From the NCBI GenBank assembly GCA_002887195.1, contig PJAB01000287.1, positions 1 to 30,695 on the forward strand: a DNA stretch of 30,695 bases. Direction: 5' to 3'. Under the pieces are notes generated by a model. That model ran no database searches, was not told the origin of the DNA, and saw nothing but the letters and a program-made list of their open reading frames with translations. Source of the stretch: Chrysochromulina parva. Its lineage: Eukaryota > Haptophyta > Prymnesiales > Chrysochromulinaceae. This document shows, piece after piece, positions 7,751-16,632 of this stretch. A program made the position numbers and the translations under genes. Every line of letters starts with the position of its first letter. The stretch's first letter is position 1.

Positions 7751-8614
7751 AATTTGATTGTGCGTCTGGGGTTGGGGGGGGGAGACGGGGAGGCCGTGCC
7801 AATCGCCTAAGGATCTCGGGAGGAGGCCTTCACCCCACTCGCTGTCGGCGTGCCGTCTGAGTGTGGTGCGGCTGCGCACGGCTGAGTCCGTGAGTGATGT
7901 GGTCTTCCGCGTCTTCCGTCGTTCTGTGTCTGCTCAAGACAATTCTCCGCGGTCTTCGGTATCTCGTGTGTCAGCGTCGTCACGCCGTGGCACCTGACAC
8001 TCCAGTCTGCCAAGTGCCAACGTACTAATACCATACCGCGTCTACCCATGCGTCTACCCGACCTTCAAACATCACCAACCTCCGCCGCGCCTCGTGGCCA
8101 CCTCCGTCGCGGCCGCGGCTAACCCGCGGCCCTGCTCCACTGCATACCGTGTACGTGTGCACGAGAGTACCCCGCGCACGTACATACCGGGCAACCAATA
8201 ACCTAATTAATCGGTTCTCAGAGTGAGAAATTGTACACCGGTACTGGTGTGCCCACAGCCATCCAGCGTCCTGCTCGCTGTCCAACGGCTTACCAACGAC
8301 ATGCGCCAGGCTCTCCGGAGAGGCTCTCGTCCCCAACAGCATCGAACCCGACGTGCCTCGCTCGTGACTTTGACTTGCCCTTAGCGTTGCTCTTGCTCGG
8401 AGTTGCTCTTCCTGCGTAGTAGTCGAGCGATCGCAACGCCCCACCCACCCGCTTTGCAGCGCCCGCGTCACCGCCGCCGCTGCGCGCGCGCTCGTCATGG
8501 CGATCTGTCATGTGCAAACCAACATTCACCAAGATAGCGCTCGAGATAGCGCTCGAGATAGCGCTCAAGATAGCGCTCAAGATAGCGCTCAAGATAGCGC
8601 TCAAGGCGCCTCCA
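7751..8614. other. Convergent intergenic region
   Basis: Lies between the 3' ends of the methyltransferase (+) and the dioxygenase (-). It contains a G-run (7768-7790) and a 12-bp minisatellite at 8532-8603. A minus-strand frame around 8500-8290 (RSLDYYAGRATPSKSNAKGK) reads somewhat like protein but has no independent start or family. It may be 3' UTR or a distal exon of the dioxygenase gene. No RNA gene seen. Confidence 0.45.
8532..8603. repeat. 12-bp tandem repeat, six copies
   Basis: Six consecutive units of AGATAGCGCTCA or AGATAGCGCTCG. Each contains the palindrome AGCGCT. It lies just 3' of the dioxygenase stop codon on the minus strand, so it would be transcribed in that gene's 3' UTR. 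Confidence 0.9.
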
Positions 8615-10138
8615 CTAGTGCCGTGCCCCCTCCGACGGCGCCTCCGACGTTCCCTCCTCAGAAGAACTTGCGTCCCAAGTCTTATCCCAAGTGTGACTCG
8701 AGCTTGGGTACGCCTCGGGACGCGAGAAAGTCTCGTCACGACGCGAGAAAGTTTCGTCACGACGCGAGAAAGTCTCGTCACGCTGCGAGAAAGTTTCGTC
8801 ACGCTGCGCCGCCTCCATAGGCGAGCGTCGTGGCGAGCTCTCCCACGAGCTCGACGCCGCGCACGAGCGCCAGTTGTGATCGTCGGCACAGCGGCCGCCG
8901 TGGCGGCCGTCGACGGGGCGCGAGTCCGAGAGCGTGTACCAGCCACTGCCGTGCCGGTCCGAGCGGCGTTCCGCGTGCCGGTCTGCGCGGCGGTCCATCT
9001 GCCAGTCCGTGTGCCGCTCAGCCCTCGGCGAGCTCCAACGGTCGATGGGACGGTGGGCCCGGCCGTTACGAAAGCCGTTACGCCTCGACGGCCGAGTGCC
9101 CGAGGAGCGATGCGCCGAGGAGCGATCGGCAAGCGATCGGTCGGCATGCGGGCGCTCAGCCGGAGGCGAGTAGCGTCGGCGGCTCTTGCAGAACTGCACA
9201 GAGCCATCAGAACGGAGCTCGTCGTTGTCAACCTGGCGTAGCCGATGGTTATACTGACCGACCATCTCTTCTGGGTGCTTAGGAGTGGCGGCGAGAAAGA
9301 CGTGGGTAGCGGCGCGCTGAAAGTACGGCGCCGAAATGCGCACCCGGCCGTGCGTTAGGATGCGGTGGTGCAGCGCGTGCACTCCCGCCGAGGAGCAGAT
9401 CCTGGCCAGCGTCATGCCACCGAAAAGGATGGCCTCGTCCGCGCCCATCGTCGTCTCGATCGGAACCCACTCGGCACTGCCTTTGGGCTGGATCTCAAGG
9501 CCTGGCGAGGAGCTCTTTGGGATGAGCGTGAGGAGCCCCATGTCGTAGTGCGGGTCTCCGTCGCGCTCGTTGAGCACGCCATGGTACTTGTACACGCGCA
9601 CCATCGGGCTGATCGTCTCGCGCGGCCGGTCCTCAGCTCGCGCTCGCTCCGCGCCATCGACGAGGGCGCGGAGCTGCGCCGCGCCGCCACCCCCGATCGC
9701 CGTGGCCAGGGCCGCAAGCGCCTGCGTGCAGCGAGCCTCGCAGATGCTCGCAAACGTCAACGCGGTCTCCAAGAAGCGGCTCGCCTTCGGATGGTCCTCC
9801 AGCTTGCCGAATGGGTGAGAGCCAAAGTGGTGGAGCTCGAGCCATTCGCGCACTCGGTCGCACACATATCCGTCGCGGCTGTCTAAGTCGTCCAGCTGCT
9901 CGTCGGATATGCGCAGCGCCCTCATTTCGACCGAATCCTCAAAGGCTTGCTGCGCTGCGTCCAACATCTCGTGCACCGCCGCCGCCTCCGTGGGCGTCAG
10001 CTTGATCACGGCAAAGCCATCGCGTTGCAGGCTACGGATTGCCTCCGAGGTCCAGGTCAACGTATCATTCCGCTCGGTGAAGCACGGCTGCGCGGCCACT
10101 TCACGCGGAGGCGCCTCGAGGGCGCGGCAGAGATCCAT
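8615..10138 (-). CDS. 2-oxoglutarate/Fe(II) dioxygenase with RS-like tail
   Basis: ATG 10138, 507 residues, single exon. The N-terminal 290 residues are an isopenicillin-N-synthase-like double-stranded beta-helix: QRDGFAVIKL near 38-47, then the iron ligands H197-Y-D199 in DPHYDMGLLTLIPKSS, the distal His in ALHHRI (257/258), and R267-I-S269 in GRVRISAPYF, the usual 2-oxoglutarate anchor RxS. It should couple 2OG decarboxylation to oxidation of an unknown substrate. From about 310 on, the protein is low complexity and rich in Arg, Ser, Asp and His (RADRHAERRSDRHGS), like RS domains of splicing factors. It includes four heptads of Q/R-RDETFS encoded by a 21-bp tandem repeat. The tail could direct the enzyme to nuclear RNP bodies, which is inference. 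It could also be a lineage-specific low-complexity extension. Confidence 0.82.
   Translation of the reverse strand: MDLCRALEAPPREVAAQPCFTERNDTLTWTSEAIRSLQRDGFAVIKLTPTEAAAVHEMLDAAQQAFEDSVEMRALRISDEQLDDLDSRDGYVCDRVREWLELHHFGSHPFGKLEDHPKASRFLETALTFASICEARCTQALAALATAIGGGGAAQLRALVDGAERARAEDRPRETISPMVRVYKYHGVLNERDGDPHYDMGLLTLIPKSSSPGLEIQPKGSAEWVPIETTMGADEAILFGGMTLARICSSAGVHALHHRILTHGRVRISAPYFQRAATHVFLAATPKHPEEMVGQYNHRLRQVDNDELRSDGSVQFCKSRRRYSPPAERPHADRSLADRSSAHRSSGTRPSRRNGFRNGRAHRPIDRWSSPRAERHTDWQMDRRADRHAERRSDRHGSGWYTLSDSRPVDGRHGGRCADDHNWRSCAASSSWESSPRRSPMEAAQRDETFSQRDETFSRRDETFSRRDETFSRPEAYPSSSHTWDKTWDASSSEEGTSEAPSEGARH
8719..8802. repeat. 21-bp coding tandem repeat, four copies
   Basis: Four units of GACGCGAGAAAGTCTCGTCA plus C, with one or two changes per copy, inside the dioxygenase tail. 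On the minus strand they encode four seven-residue units (Q/R)RDETFS. Confidence 0.92.
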
Positions 10139-10234
10139 GGACGCTTCCAGACTGCACTTCCACAGACGTGAGGGATGCAACCACCTCCCTGTTGTGAAAC
10201 CCAAACCCTAGAAGCGCGATACATCGTGTTGGGC

Positions 10235-10400
10235 GTGTTGGTGAGTTGGGATGGTTGTGAGGTTCGTCTGTGTGATCCGTGTGCCCGTGTGAACGTTAAC
10301 ACGACAGACGCGACAACCGGTGCTACCGGTACGGCACTGTTACTGCCCGCTCAGAATACACACACCTTATATGACCCCATACGTGTCCCGTGTGTGTCCC
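10235..10400 (+). repeat. Repeat C relative interrupted by block D, upstream of ISWI
   Basis: Bases 10235-10291 (GTTGGTGAGTTGGGATGGTT, then GTGTGATCCGTGTG) and 10383-10400 (GTGTCCCGTGTGTGTCCC) match consecutive parts of one arm of the inverted-repeat element at 28553-28763. Between them lie about 91 bp (10292-10382) related to block D at 6481-6565. The simplest reading is that block D inserted into a C-type element, with GTG at both junctions as a possible 3-bp target duplication. The region also serves as the upstream flank of ISWI. Confidence 0.6.
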
Positions 10401-10432
10401 TAAGGGGGTAGGTCTGACCTACCCCCTTGGGG
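10398..10432. repeat. 35-nt near-perfect hairpin upstream of ISWI
   Basis: AAGGGGGTAGGT (10402-10413), loop CTG, then ACCTACCCCCTT (10417-10428) is a perfect 12-bp stem. It extends to 16 bp in RNA through a U-G wobble and three C-G pairs. It is 90 bp upstream of the ISWI ATG and so could lie in the 5' UTR. If transcribed, it would be a very stable structure able to affect scanning. It may equally be the end of a repeat. Confidence 0.75.
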
Positions 10433-10521
10433 TCCGGAGAGTGTGCGCGCGTTGTGTTGAACAGCAGCAGCAGCACCCCCTTAGTGTCCCGGCTCGCCCC
10501 GGTGTCAGCGCCCTGCTCCTC

Positions 10522-13500
10522 ATGTCATCGTCCGCGCCGGCCGCCGACAGCGGCGACGCCACTGCCGCGTGCTCATCGTCTACCGCGCCGCCGCCGCCCA
10601 AGAGCGAGCTCGAGCGGCAGTGGCACGAGCGCAGGCAGGAGCGAGCGCAGGTGCTCAAAAAGGTGCGCGAGGAGGAGAAGCGCGCGCTCAAGGCGAGCGG
10701 TGCGGAGGCGTCAAAGCAGCGGATCGCCTACCTGATGAAACAAGCGGACATATTCACCCACTTCGTCAAGGGATCGTCCGCAGCCGAGGCCGCCGAGAGC
10801 GAGGCCAAGGCAACGGCCGCCGCCGCCGCCGCCGCCGCGAGCAGCGGTGAGGGGCGCCGCGGCAAGGGGCGGTTGTCCGAGAAGGCGGAGGACGAGGCGC
10901 TTCTGCGTGCCGCGACCACGGGCGATGCGGCGAGCGCGTCCGAGGGCACGCGCCTCACGGTGCAGCCTCCGTGCATCGCCTTTGGCAAGATGCGCGCGTA
11001 CCAGCTCGAGGGCCTGAACTGGCTGATCAAGCTGCACGAGCAGGGGATCAACGGGATCCTTGCGGATGAGATGGGGCTTGGCAAGACGCTGCAGACCATC
11101 TCGCTCCTAGGGTACCTCAAGGAGTCTCGCCAGATCGCCGGCCCGCACCTGATCATCACGCCCAAGTCGACGCTTACGAATTGGGCGAACGAGTGCGCGC
11201 GCTGGTGCCCTTCGCTCAAGGTCTTCAAGCTGCAGGGCGACCGCAAGAACCGCGAGGCGCTGTGCGAGCAGTACTTTGATGCGGCGGACACCTTCGACGT
11301 GTGCCTCACCACATACGAGACCGTCCTGCAGGAGAAGGCCGCGATTCAGAAGCTTGTGTGGAAGTATCTCATCATCGACGAGGCGCACCGCATCAAGAAT
11401 GAGCAATCGAAGCTCGCGACGGTCGTGCGCCTGTTCCACACGCACTTCCGGCTGCTGATCACGGGCACGCCGTTGCAGAACGACCTGCACGAGCTCTGGG
11501 CGATGCTCAATTTCCTCTTACCGGACGTCTTCGGGGAGGCGGCCACGTTCGACGCGTGGTTCGACATTGACAAGGCGCGGGAGGCCGGCGGCGATGCGGT
11601 CGACTTGCTTACACAGCTTCATAAGATCCTCCGACCGTTCCTGCTGCGACGGCTCAAGGCGGACGTTGAGAAGGACCTGCCGCCCAAGCGCGAGATTAAA
11701 CTCCTCATCGGGCTCTCCGACATGCAGCGCAAGTGGTACGCCAACATCCTCGAGAAGAACATCGACGTGCTCAACGCGATGGGGGCGAACAAGACGCGTA
11801 TGCTCAACATGCTCATGCAGCTGCGCAAGTGCGCCAACCACCCCTACCTCTTCGAGGGGGCCGAGACGCCCCCGTTCACCAATGACGAGCGGCTCATCCG
11901 CGCCTCAGGCAAGATGTCGCTGCTGGACAAGCTGCTGGTCCGATTGCATGCGGGCGACCATCGCGTGCTCCTCTTCTCGCAGATGACGCGCATGCTCGAC
12001 ATCCTCGAGGACTACTGCGCCTATCGCGGCTGGACTTACTGCCGTATCGACGGCTCGACGTCAGGCGACAGCCGTGACGAGCAGATGAACGCGTTCAACG
12101 CGCCCGGCTCACCCCTCTTCCTCTTCCTCCTCTCGACCCGGGCGGGCGGTCTGGGCATCAATCTCGCGACCGCAGATACCGTCATCCTCTTCGACTCGGA
12201 CTGGAACCCGCAGATGGACCTGCAGGCGATGGACCGCGCGCACCGCATCGGGCAGACGAAGCCGGTGGCCGTCTACCGGTTTTGCACGGAGGGGACTGTG
12301 GAGGAGAAGATGATCGAGCGTGCTCAGCGGAAGCTGTATCTCGACGCTGCGGTGATCCAGCAGGGGCGGCTCGCCGAGCAGACCAAGGCGCTCACCAAGG
12401 ACGAGCTCTTATCGATGGTGCGCTTCGGAGCGGATGCGGTCTTCAAGGCGGCGGCGGGGGCGGACCCGTCGGAGGCCGACCTGGACGCACTACTCCAGAG
12501 AGGTGAAGAGGCCTCCCGTACAGATTCGGAGCGGCTCAAGGCGAGCGGCAACTCGCTCGCCAACTTCACGCTTGGCAGCGAGGAGAAGTCGCTGTACGAG
12601 TACGAAGGGCAGGACTACAAGTCGAAAGAGGCGAAAGGCAAGGGCAAGGACGCGTGGGTGCTCTCGCTGCCCAAACGGGTGACCAAGGCCAACTACGACG
12701 AGAACGCCTACTACCGCAATGCCCTGGATACCGGCAAGGCGGTCGACGCGCGTGGCGCACCCAAGCCACCCCGGCAGGTGCAGCTTGCGGACTTCCAATT
12801 CTTCAACCTCGCGCGGCTCGAGGCGCTTCGCCAAAAGGAGTGGAAGAACTATGAGTACCGGAAGGCTCATTTCGAGAGGCGTCACGTGGCCGACGCCGGG
12901 CCGCTCGATGAGCGCGAGATGCAGCGGGTGGCGCCGCCGCTCTCTGTGGAAGAGCTCGAGGAGAAGGAGCAGTTGATGAGCGAGGGCTTCACGGGCTGGA
13001 CGAAGAGGGACGTGCTTGCCTTTGTGCACGGGTGCGAGCTGTTTGGGCGCGACGACCTGCCCAGTGTCGCGAGTGTTGTCGAGGGGAAGACGGTGAAGGA
13101 GGTCGCACGGTACGCCGTCGCCTTCTTCGAACGGGTCGACGAGATCAAGGACGGCGCCAAGTATATGCGCCGCATCTGCGAAGGCGAGGCGCAACTTGCG
13201 CGCGCGGCTGAGCTCGACGAGGCGCTTGGGCGCAAGATTCGCGCCACTCGCAACCCTTGGCTCGCACTCAAGGTCGACTGGGGCGGGCCGCGCCCCTTTA
13301 GCGGCTTCTCCCTCGAAGCGGACCGCTTCCTGCTCTGCATGAGCTACCAACTCGGATATGGCAAGTGGGAGGAGCTTCAAAAGAAGGTGCGCCAGGCATG
13401 GAGCCTCAAGTTTGACTGGTGGCTCCGGACGCGCACCCAGGCCGAGCTTGAAGCGCGCGTCGAGCAGCTGGCAAAGCTCGTCGAGGCAGAGCTCCTCCAG

Positions 13501-13608
13501 AGCGCCGCCCAGCGCAAGGGCGCCGAGGGGGCTACCCCGTCAGCTGCCCCAGCCGCCGGCACCAAGCGACCGCTTGACGAGGAGCCACCCACTAGCCGCA
13601 AGCGATGA
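10522..13608 (+). CDS. ISWI: ISWI-type SNF2 chromatin-remodelling ATPase
   Basis: 1028 residues in one exon from ATG 10522; the human homologue has 1052. Order of domains: acidic/basic N-terminus with an AutoN-like region (RIAYLMKQADIFTHFVKGS, about 70-90), SNF2 ATPase with Walker A D182-EMGLGKT189 and DEAH box at 286-289, and TGTPLQNDLHELW (motif III). The helicase C lobe has LLFSQMTRMLDILEDY and the arginine-finger motif RAHRIGQ near 570. HAND follows from about 698 (WVLSLPKRVTKANYDENAYY), SANT from about 820 (GFTGWTKRDVLAFVHGCELF), a spacer, and SLIDE from about 910. HAND-SANT-SLIDE is diagnostic of ISWI rather than CHD or SWI/SNF. The protein slides nucleosomes in the nucleus, usually with an Acf1-like partner. 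The frame is open upstream without ATG; 10522 is chosen as the first Met before the conserved region. Confidence 0.97.
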   Translation: MSSSAPAADSGDATAACSSSTAPPPPKSELERQWHERRQERAQVLKKVREEEKRALKASGAEASKQRIAYLMKQADIFTHFVKGSSAAEAAESEAKATAAAAAAAASSGEGRRGKGRLSEKAEDEALLRAATTGDAASASEGTRLTVQPPCIAFGKMRAYQLEGLNWLIKLHEQGINGILADEMGLGKTLQTISLLGYLKESRQIAGPHLIITPKSTLTNWANECARWCPSLKVFKLQGDRKNREALCEQYFDAADTFDVCLTTYETVLQEKAAIQKLVWKYLIIDEAHRIKNEQSKLATVVRLFHTHFRLLITGTPLQNDLHELWAMLNFLLPDVFGEAATFDAWFDIDKAREAGGDAVDLLTQLHKILRPFLLRRLKADVEKDLPPKREIKLLIGLSDMQRKWYANILEKNIDVLNAMGANKTRMLNMLMQLRKCANHPYLFEGAETPPFTNDERLIRASGKMSLLDKLLVRLHAGDHRVLLFSQMTRMLDILEDYCAYRGWTYCRIDGSTSGDSRDEQMNAFNAPGSPLFLFLLSTRAGGLGINLATADTVILFDSDWNPQMDLQAMDRAHRIGQTKPVAVYRFCTEGTVEEKMIERAQRKLYLDAAVIQQGRLAEQTKALTKDELLSMVRFGADAVFKAAAGADPSEADLDALLQRGEEASRTDSERLKASGNSLANFTLGSEEKSLYEYEGQDYKSKEAKGKGKDAWVLSLPKRVTKANYDENAYYRNALDTGKAVDARGAPKPPRQVQLADFQFFNLARLEALRQKEWKNYEYRKAHFERRHVADAGPLDEREMQRVAPPLSVEELEEKEQLMSEGFTGWTKRDVLAFVHGCELFGRDDLPSVASVVEGKTVKEVARYAVAFFERVDEIKDGAKYMRRICEGEAQLARAAELDEALGRKIRATRNPWLALKVDWGGPRPFSGFSLEADRFLLCMSYQLGYGKWEELQKKVRQAWSLKFDWWLRTRTQAELEARVEQLAKLVEAELLQSAAQRKGAEGATPSAAPAAGTKRPLDEEPPTSRKR

Positions 13609-14461
13609 GTCATGAGAGGCCCGCACTCTCGCTCTTAGTACTAGTGTGCGCATGTAATACGTGCGGGCTGCGGCGGTTCAGCATGCACCGCGATTCGCAT
13701 ACACTTGCATACACAGGCGCGAATCGAATCGCCATCAATGAATGTTGAAACGAAAGGGAAAGCATCTAACCCTTGTAATCGTCCCCAAACCCAATCAGTA
13801 CCGCGTACCCGCGCCCGGGGTTAAGAGGCCTCAGACCCCCACCGGCACACGCACCACACGTAAGATCTGAAACCGAACAAGCCCCACCCACGCAGCCACG
13901 ACCCCGGACCGGACCCGCGGCGCACGGGGACATCCGGACAACTGGCCAAAATTTGACCCATCATGATTCATGCGAATAGTGACACCCAGCTTCCCAGGCC
14001 CTGCGGCCAGGCCGCCAAATCCAGAAAAGATATGGATAAACCCTCGTGGCAGTCGGATATGAGTGCTGAAACGTGAAAGACGTTAGTCTCCTCGCCTCAC
14101 TTTTAACAACGACACCGCTCGAACACGAGCTCATAAAATCCACCCAACACATGACCCAACTATCATTGACCCATCATACATGACGCCCGCAACACCTTCA
14201 AATCACCCCACCACACACCAGGGCACTAGGGCGTTCGCTTCAACTAGGGATAGTAGCTCGTTCAGATAAACTCTCACTCGTGCTCGTCCGCAGCTGACAT
14301 TGACAGCCACGTGCGCTTCCCGCGACGCTCCACGCGGGTCGCTTTGATGTCACCCCTCTGCTTCGCACGCGCTCCGAACTTGCGGCACGCCTTATCATGT
14401 CTCCAACCGCTCCTTCGCTCTGTTTGGAGCGCATGCTGCGAAGGACGCTGACCCTTGCCGC
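13609..14461. other. Convergent intergenic region, ISWI / G-beta
   Basis: 850 bp that are less GC-rich than the surrounding genes. It contains short repeats such as GACCCATCAT at about 13957 and 14169 and the near-dyad GCGATTCGCATAC/GCGCGAATCGAATCGC around 13690-13735. A minus-strand frame from about 14461 to 14274 is Lys/Arg-rich and ends SMSAADEHE, but it has no ATG before the G-beta stop and no family. No RNA gene recognised. Confidence 0.5.
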
Positions 14462-15499
14462 CTATTTTGCCGCGGCCATGGCGAGGGCGCGTACCGAGCC
14501 GTCGTGGCACGCGATCAGGAGGGCGGAACCGTCCGGGGCGATCTCGATCGTCGCGAGCTCAGGCTTAGTAGAGCCGACGGCTTGGACGACCGGGATCTTG
14601 TGGATGCAGCCCGCATTGTGGCCAAGCGGGTCCCAGACGCGCACCTGCCCCGTCGTGTGAGTGGTGTAGAGCGCCCGGCCCGACAGAGACCAAGCGAGAC
14701 CGGTGCAGCACTGCGCGTCTGGCGTTGTGAGCTCGCCAACTGCAGCAGCGTGGCGCACGTCGAAGATGCGCACCGCACCGTCGACGCACGCAGCGGCTAC
14801 GAGCATCCCGCCGGGGAAGAAGCCCACGCCGCTGACCTCGGAAGTTGCGGGCAAGGTGTGGGTCCGCTCGCCGCTGCGCACGTCCCATAGCCGCACCGTG
14901 GCGTCGAGCGAACCGGAGGCAGCGAGCGGACTCTGGCTGAGCGGTCCGAGTGCGAGTGATGTGACGTGTCGCCCGTGACCACGGAACGTGTGCACGGATA
15001 CGCCGCTCTCCACATCCCACGTGCGCAGATCGCCGTCGCCAGAGGCCGTGAGCAGCGCCTGGTCATCTAGGAAGGCGAGTGCCGTGATCATGCCCTCGTG
15101 GCCCACGCCATCAGGAGCCGGAAGCGTTTTGCCCACCTCGCACTGTTCGACATCGTTTGACATGTCGCAGATCGAGACCACGTTGTCCAAGCCGCCGAGA
15201 GCGACGATAGTCTTCGCAAGGTTGGGGCTGACGGCGACAGACGTGACAAACGACCGGGGCATGTATTGCATAGCTTGACTGTCGACGACGTCCCACACGA
15301 CGACGGCGCCGCTCTGGTACACACTGACCGCACGTCGAGAGTCGGGGTGCCATGAGGCCCCCAGAGCACGGCTTTGGTTGGACGTCTTAAGCACCCGGCG
15401 CACGCGTGGTCGAGGGATCGGGGCTAACGCGGATGCATCAAGATTGCAGAGAGCCAAGTTGCCGATTTCCGGGTGGAGGTTCGCGACGCGTGCACACAT
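14462..15499 (-). CDS. Heterotrimeric G-protein beta-like WD40 protein
   Basis: 345 residues from ATG 15499, close to the 340 of animal G-beta. Seven WD40 blades can be counted, with WD or equivalent endings VVVWDV, SICDM, LRTWDV, VRLWDV, VRIFDV, VRVWDP and VRALAM. Specific G-beta landmarks are RRVLKTSNQ before blade 1, VALGGLDNVVSICDM, LTASGDGDLRTWDVESG, GSLDATVRLWDVRSGE and VGFFPGGMLVAAACVDGAVR. These align with G-beta (ACGGLDNICSI, SSGDTTCALWDIETG) rather than generic WD40 proteins. It should form a propeller that binds G-alpha and effectors at membranes. The N-terminal coiled coil that binds G-gamma in classic G-beta is not evident in the first 22 residues. An acceptor-like GCATTGCACTGCAG just upstream of the ATG allows a missing first exon. 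Confidence 0.88.
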   Translation of the reverse strand: MCARVANLHPEIGNLALCNLDASALAPIPRPRVRRVLKTSNQSRALGASWHPDSRRAVSVYQSGAVVVWDVVDSQAMQYMPRSFVTSVAVSPNLAKTIVALGGLDNVVSICDMSNDVEQCEVGKTLPAPDGVGHEGMITALAFLDDQALLTASGDGDLRTWDVESGVSVHTFRGHGRHVTSLALGPLSQSPLAASGSLDATVRLWDVRSGERTHTLPATSEVSGVGFFPGGMLVAAACVDGAVRIFDVRHAAAVGELTTPDAQCCTGLAWSLSGRALYTTHTTGQVRVWDPLGHNAGCIHKIPVVQAVGSTKPELATIEIAPDGSALLIACHDGSVRALAMAAAK

Positions 15500-15796
15500 G
15501 CCTGAGGACCTGCAGTGCAATGCAAACACGAATCAGCCGCGCCCTTCCAAGCGGCTCGGGCAAAGTGAGGAGCGCATTCCTTCAGCGTTCCGACGAATCG
15601 GCGGGGTGCGGCAAACTCTGAGACGCGTTGCCAAAGATAGAATTTAGCAAAGAAAGTTTATAAAGACGTCAATACGAGGGGGCTCCTGTAACGCCTCGGG
15701 TCCACTCGAGATTCACCTACCCGCTGACTGGCTGGGGTCCGTGAGCCCACTGATCCGCTTATCCATGGTGCGAAGCGCTCGGCACAGCGTCCATGC

Positions 15797-16632
15797 TTAC
15801 GAGAGCCTGTCCATCTGGCCCTGTATCACGTCGAGCTTGCGCAGCAGCCCCGCCATCGCCTCCGCGTCGAGCTGCACCTGCACCGGCGTGCGCGTCACTT
15901 GCACGCCTCCCGTGGCGCTCGCGCTGCTAGCAGGCACCTGATTCTCTAGCTCGAGCTGCAGCACCGCGTGTCCCGCCGGCGTGCGCCCACCGTTGCTGTG
16001 GGCTGTGCCGAGGCGGAGCTGCCAGTCGAGGCCGGCGAGGCTGGCCGGCGCGAGCACCGAGCGCTCCTTGAGCGCCTGCACGCACTCCGCCGCGCCTCCC
16101 AGCCACACCGTACTGCATGCGAGCGCCGCCTCCTCGGCAAGACCCGCGTCCAGCAGCTCGGTGCGAAGCGTCTCCGGCGGTGTGATGGAGTATGCGGCCT
16201 GCTCGAAGATGAAGGCGCCCACGCCAAGGAGGAGCTCCAGATCTGACTCCCCCAGCCCAAACGCCTCGCGCAGCTGCTCCGTCTCCGCGTTGCTAAAGGC
16301 CTCCTGCTCAGAGGGCAAGAGAGGGAGACGACGGGAGTGAGTAGGTGCCTGCGAGTATGTGCCAGCCCGATGCACGTGCGCGTGGGACTCCGCACAGCTG
16401 TACGACCCGCGCGGCTGCCGCACCTTCTTTTCGGGCAGCGCCTTGAGCAGCCGTGCGAGCACCTTGGAAAGGGGCGCCGGTTCCGCCGCGTTGATGAGCG
16501 CCACAGCGGCCGTCCACCGCTTGGTGGCCGTGAAGCTGCGAGAGTGGAGGTGGTGACAGCAACGTATGTGAGCGAGGGTGTGAGCGCGAGCCCCGGTTGC
16601 ACTTGGTCGCGAGCGAAATGAGCGCACAGCAT
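15797..16632 (-). CDS. COMMD10: COMM domain-containing protein 10 (COMMD10)
   Basis: The secure exons are 16535-16424 and 16303-15797, giving 205 residues plus a short N-terminus (human COMMD10 has 202). The intron 16423-16304 is 120 bp (GTGCGGC to CTCTGAGCAG). It is in phase and stop-free, so reading through adds 40 spurious residues. After splicing, KALPEKK joins EAFSNAETEQLREAFGL. The N-terminal helical domain has WTAAVALINAA and AFIFEQAAYSITP; the COMM domain has LDWQLRLGTAHSN, HAVLQLELEN and MAGLLRKLDVIQGQMDRLS. COMMD10 belongs to the COMMD ring of the Commander complex (CCC plus retriever), which recycles endosomal membrane proteins. The first exon is unresolved. ATG 16632 can be joined through a five-base exon (ATGCT) and a 92-bp intron to the acceptor at 16536, but this is a guess. 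Confidence 0.88.

Noticed and set aside
8532..8803. CRISPR-like array
   Set aside because: Units are directly adjacent 12-bp and 21-bp tandem copies with no unique spacers, in a eukaryotic gene.
8290..9231. Minus-strand frame with VTKLSR and ILSA repeats
   Set aside because: The repeats come from the 21-bp and 12-bp tandem arrays read in another frame; the dioxygenase frame explains the first array.
10390..10521. N-terminal extension of ISWI
   Set aside because: The frame is open but without ATG, and it runs through the repeat and hairpin; conserved sequence begins after ATG 10522.
14274..14461. Small Lys/Arg-rich minus-strand gene ending SMSAADEHE
   Set aside because: It has no ATG of its own before running into the G-beta coding sequence in another frame, and it resembles no family.
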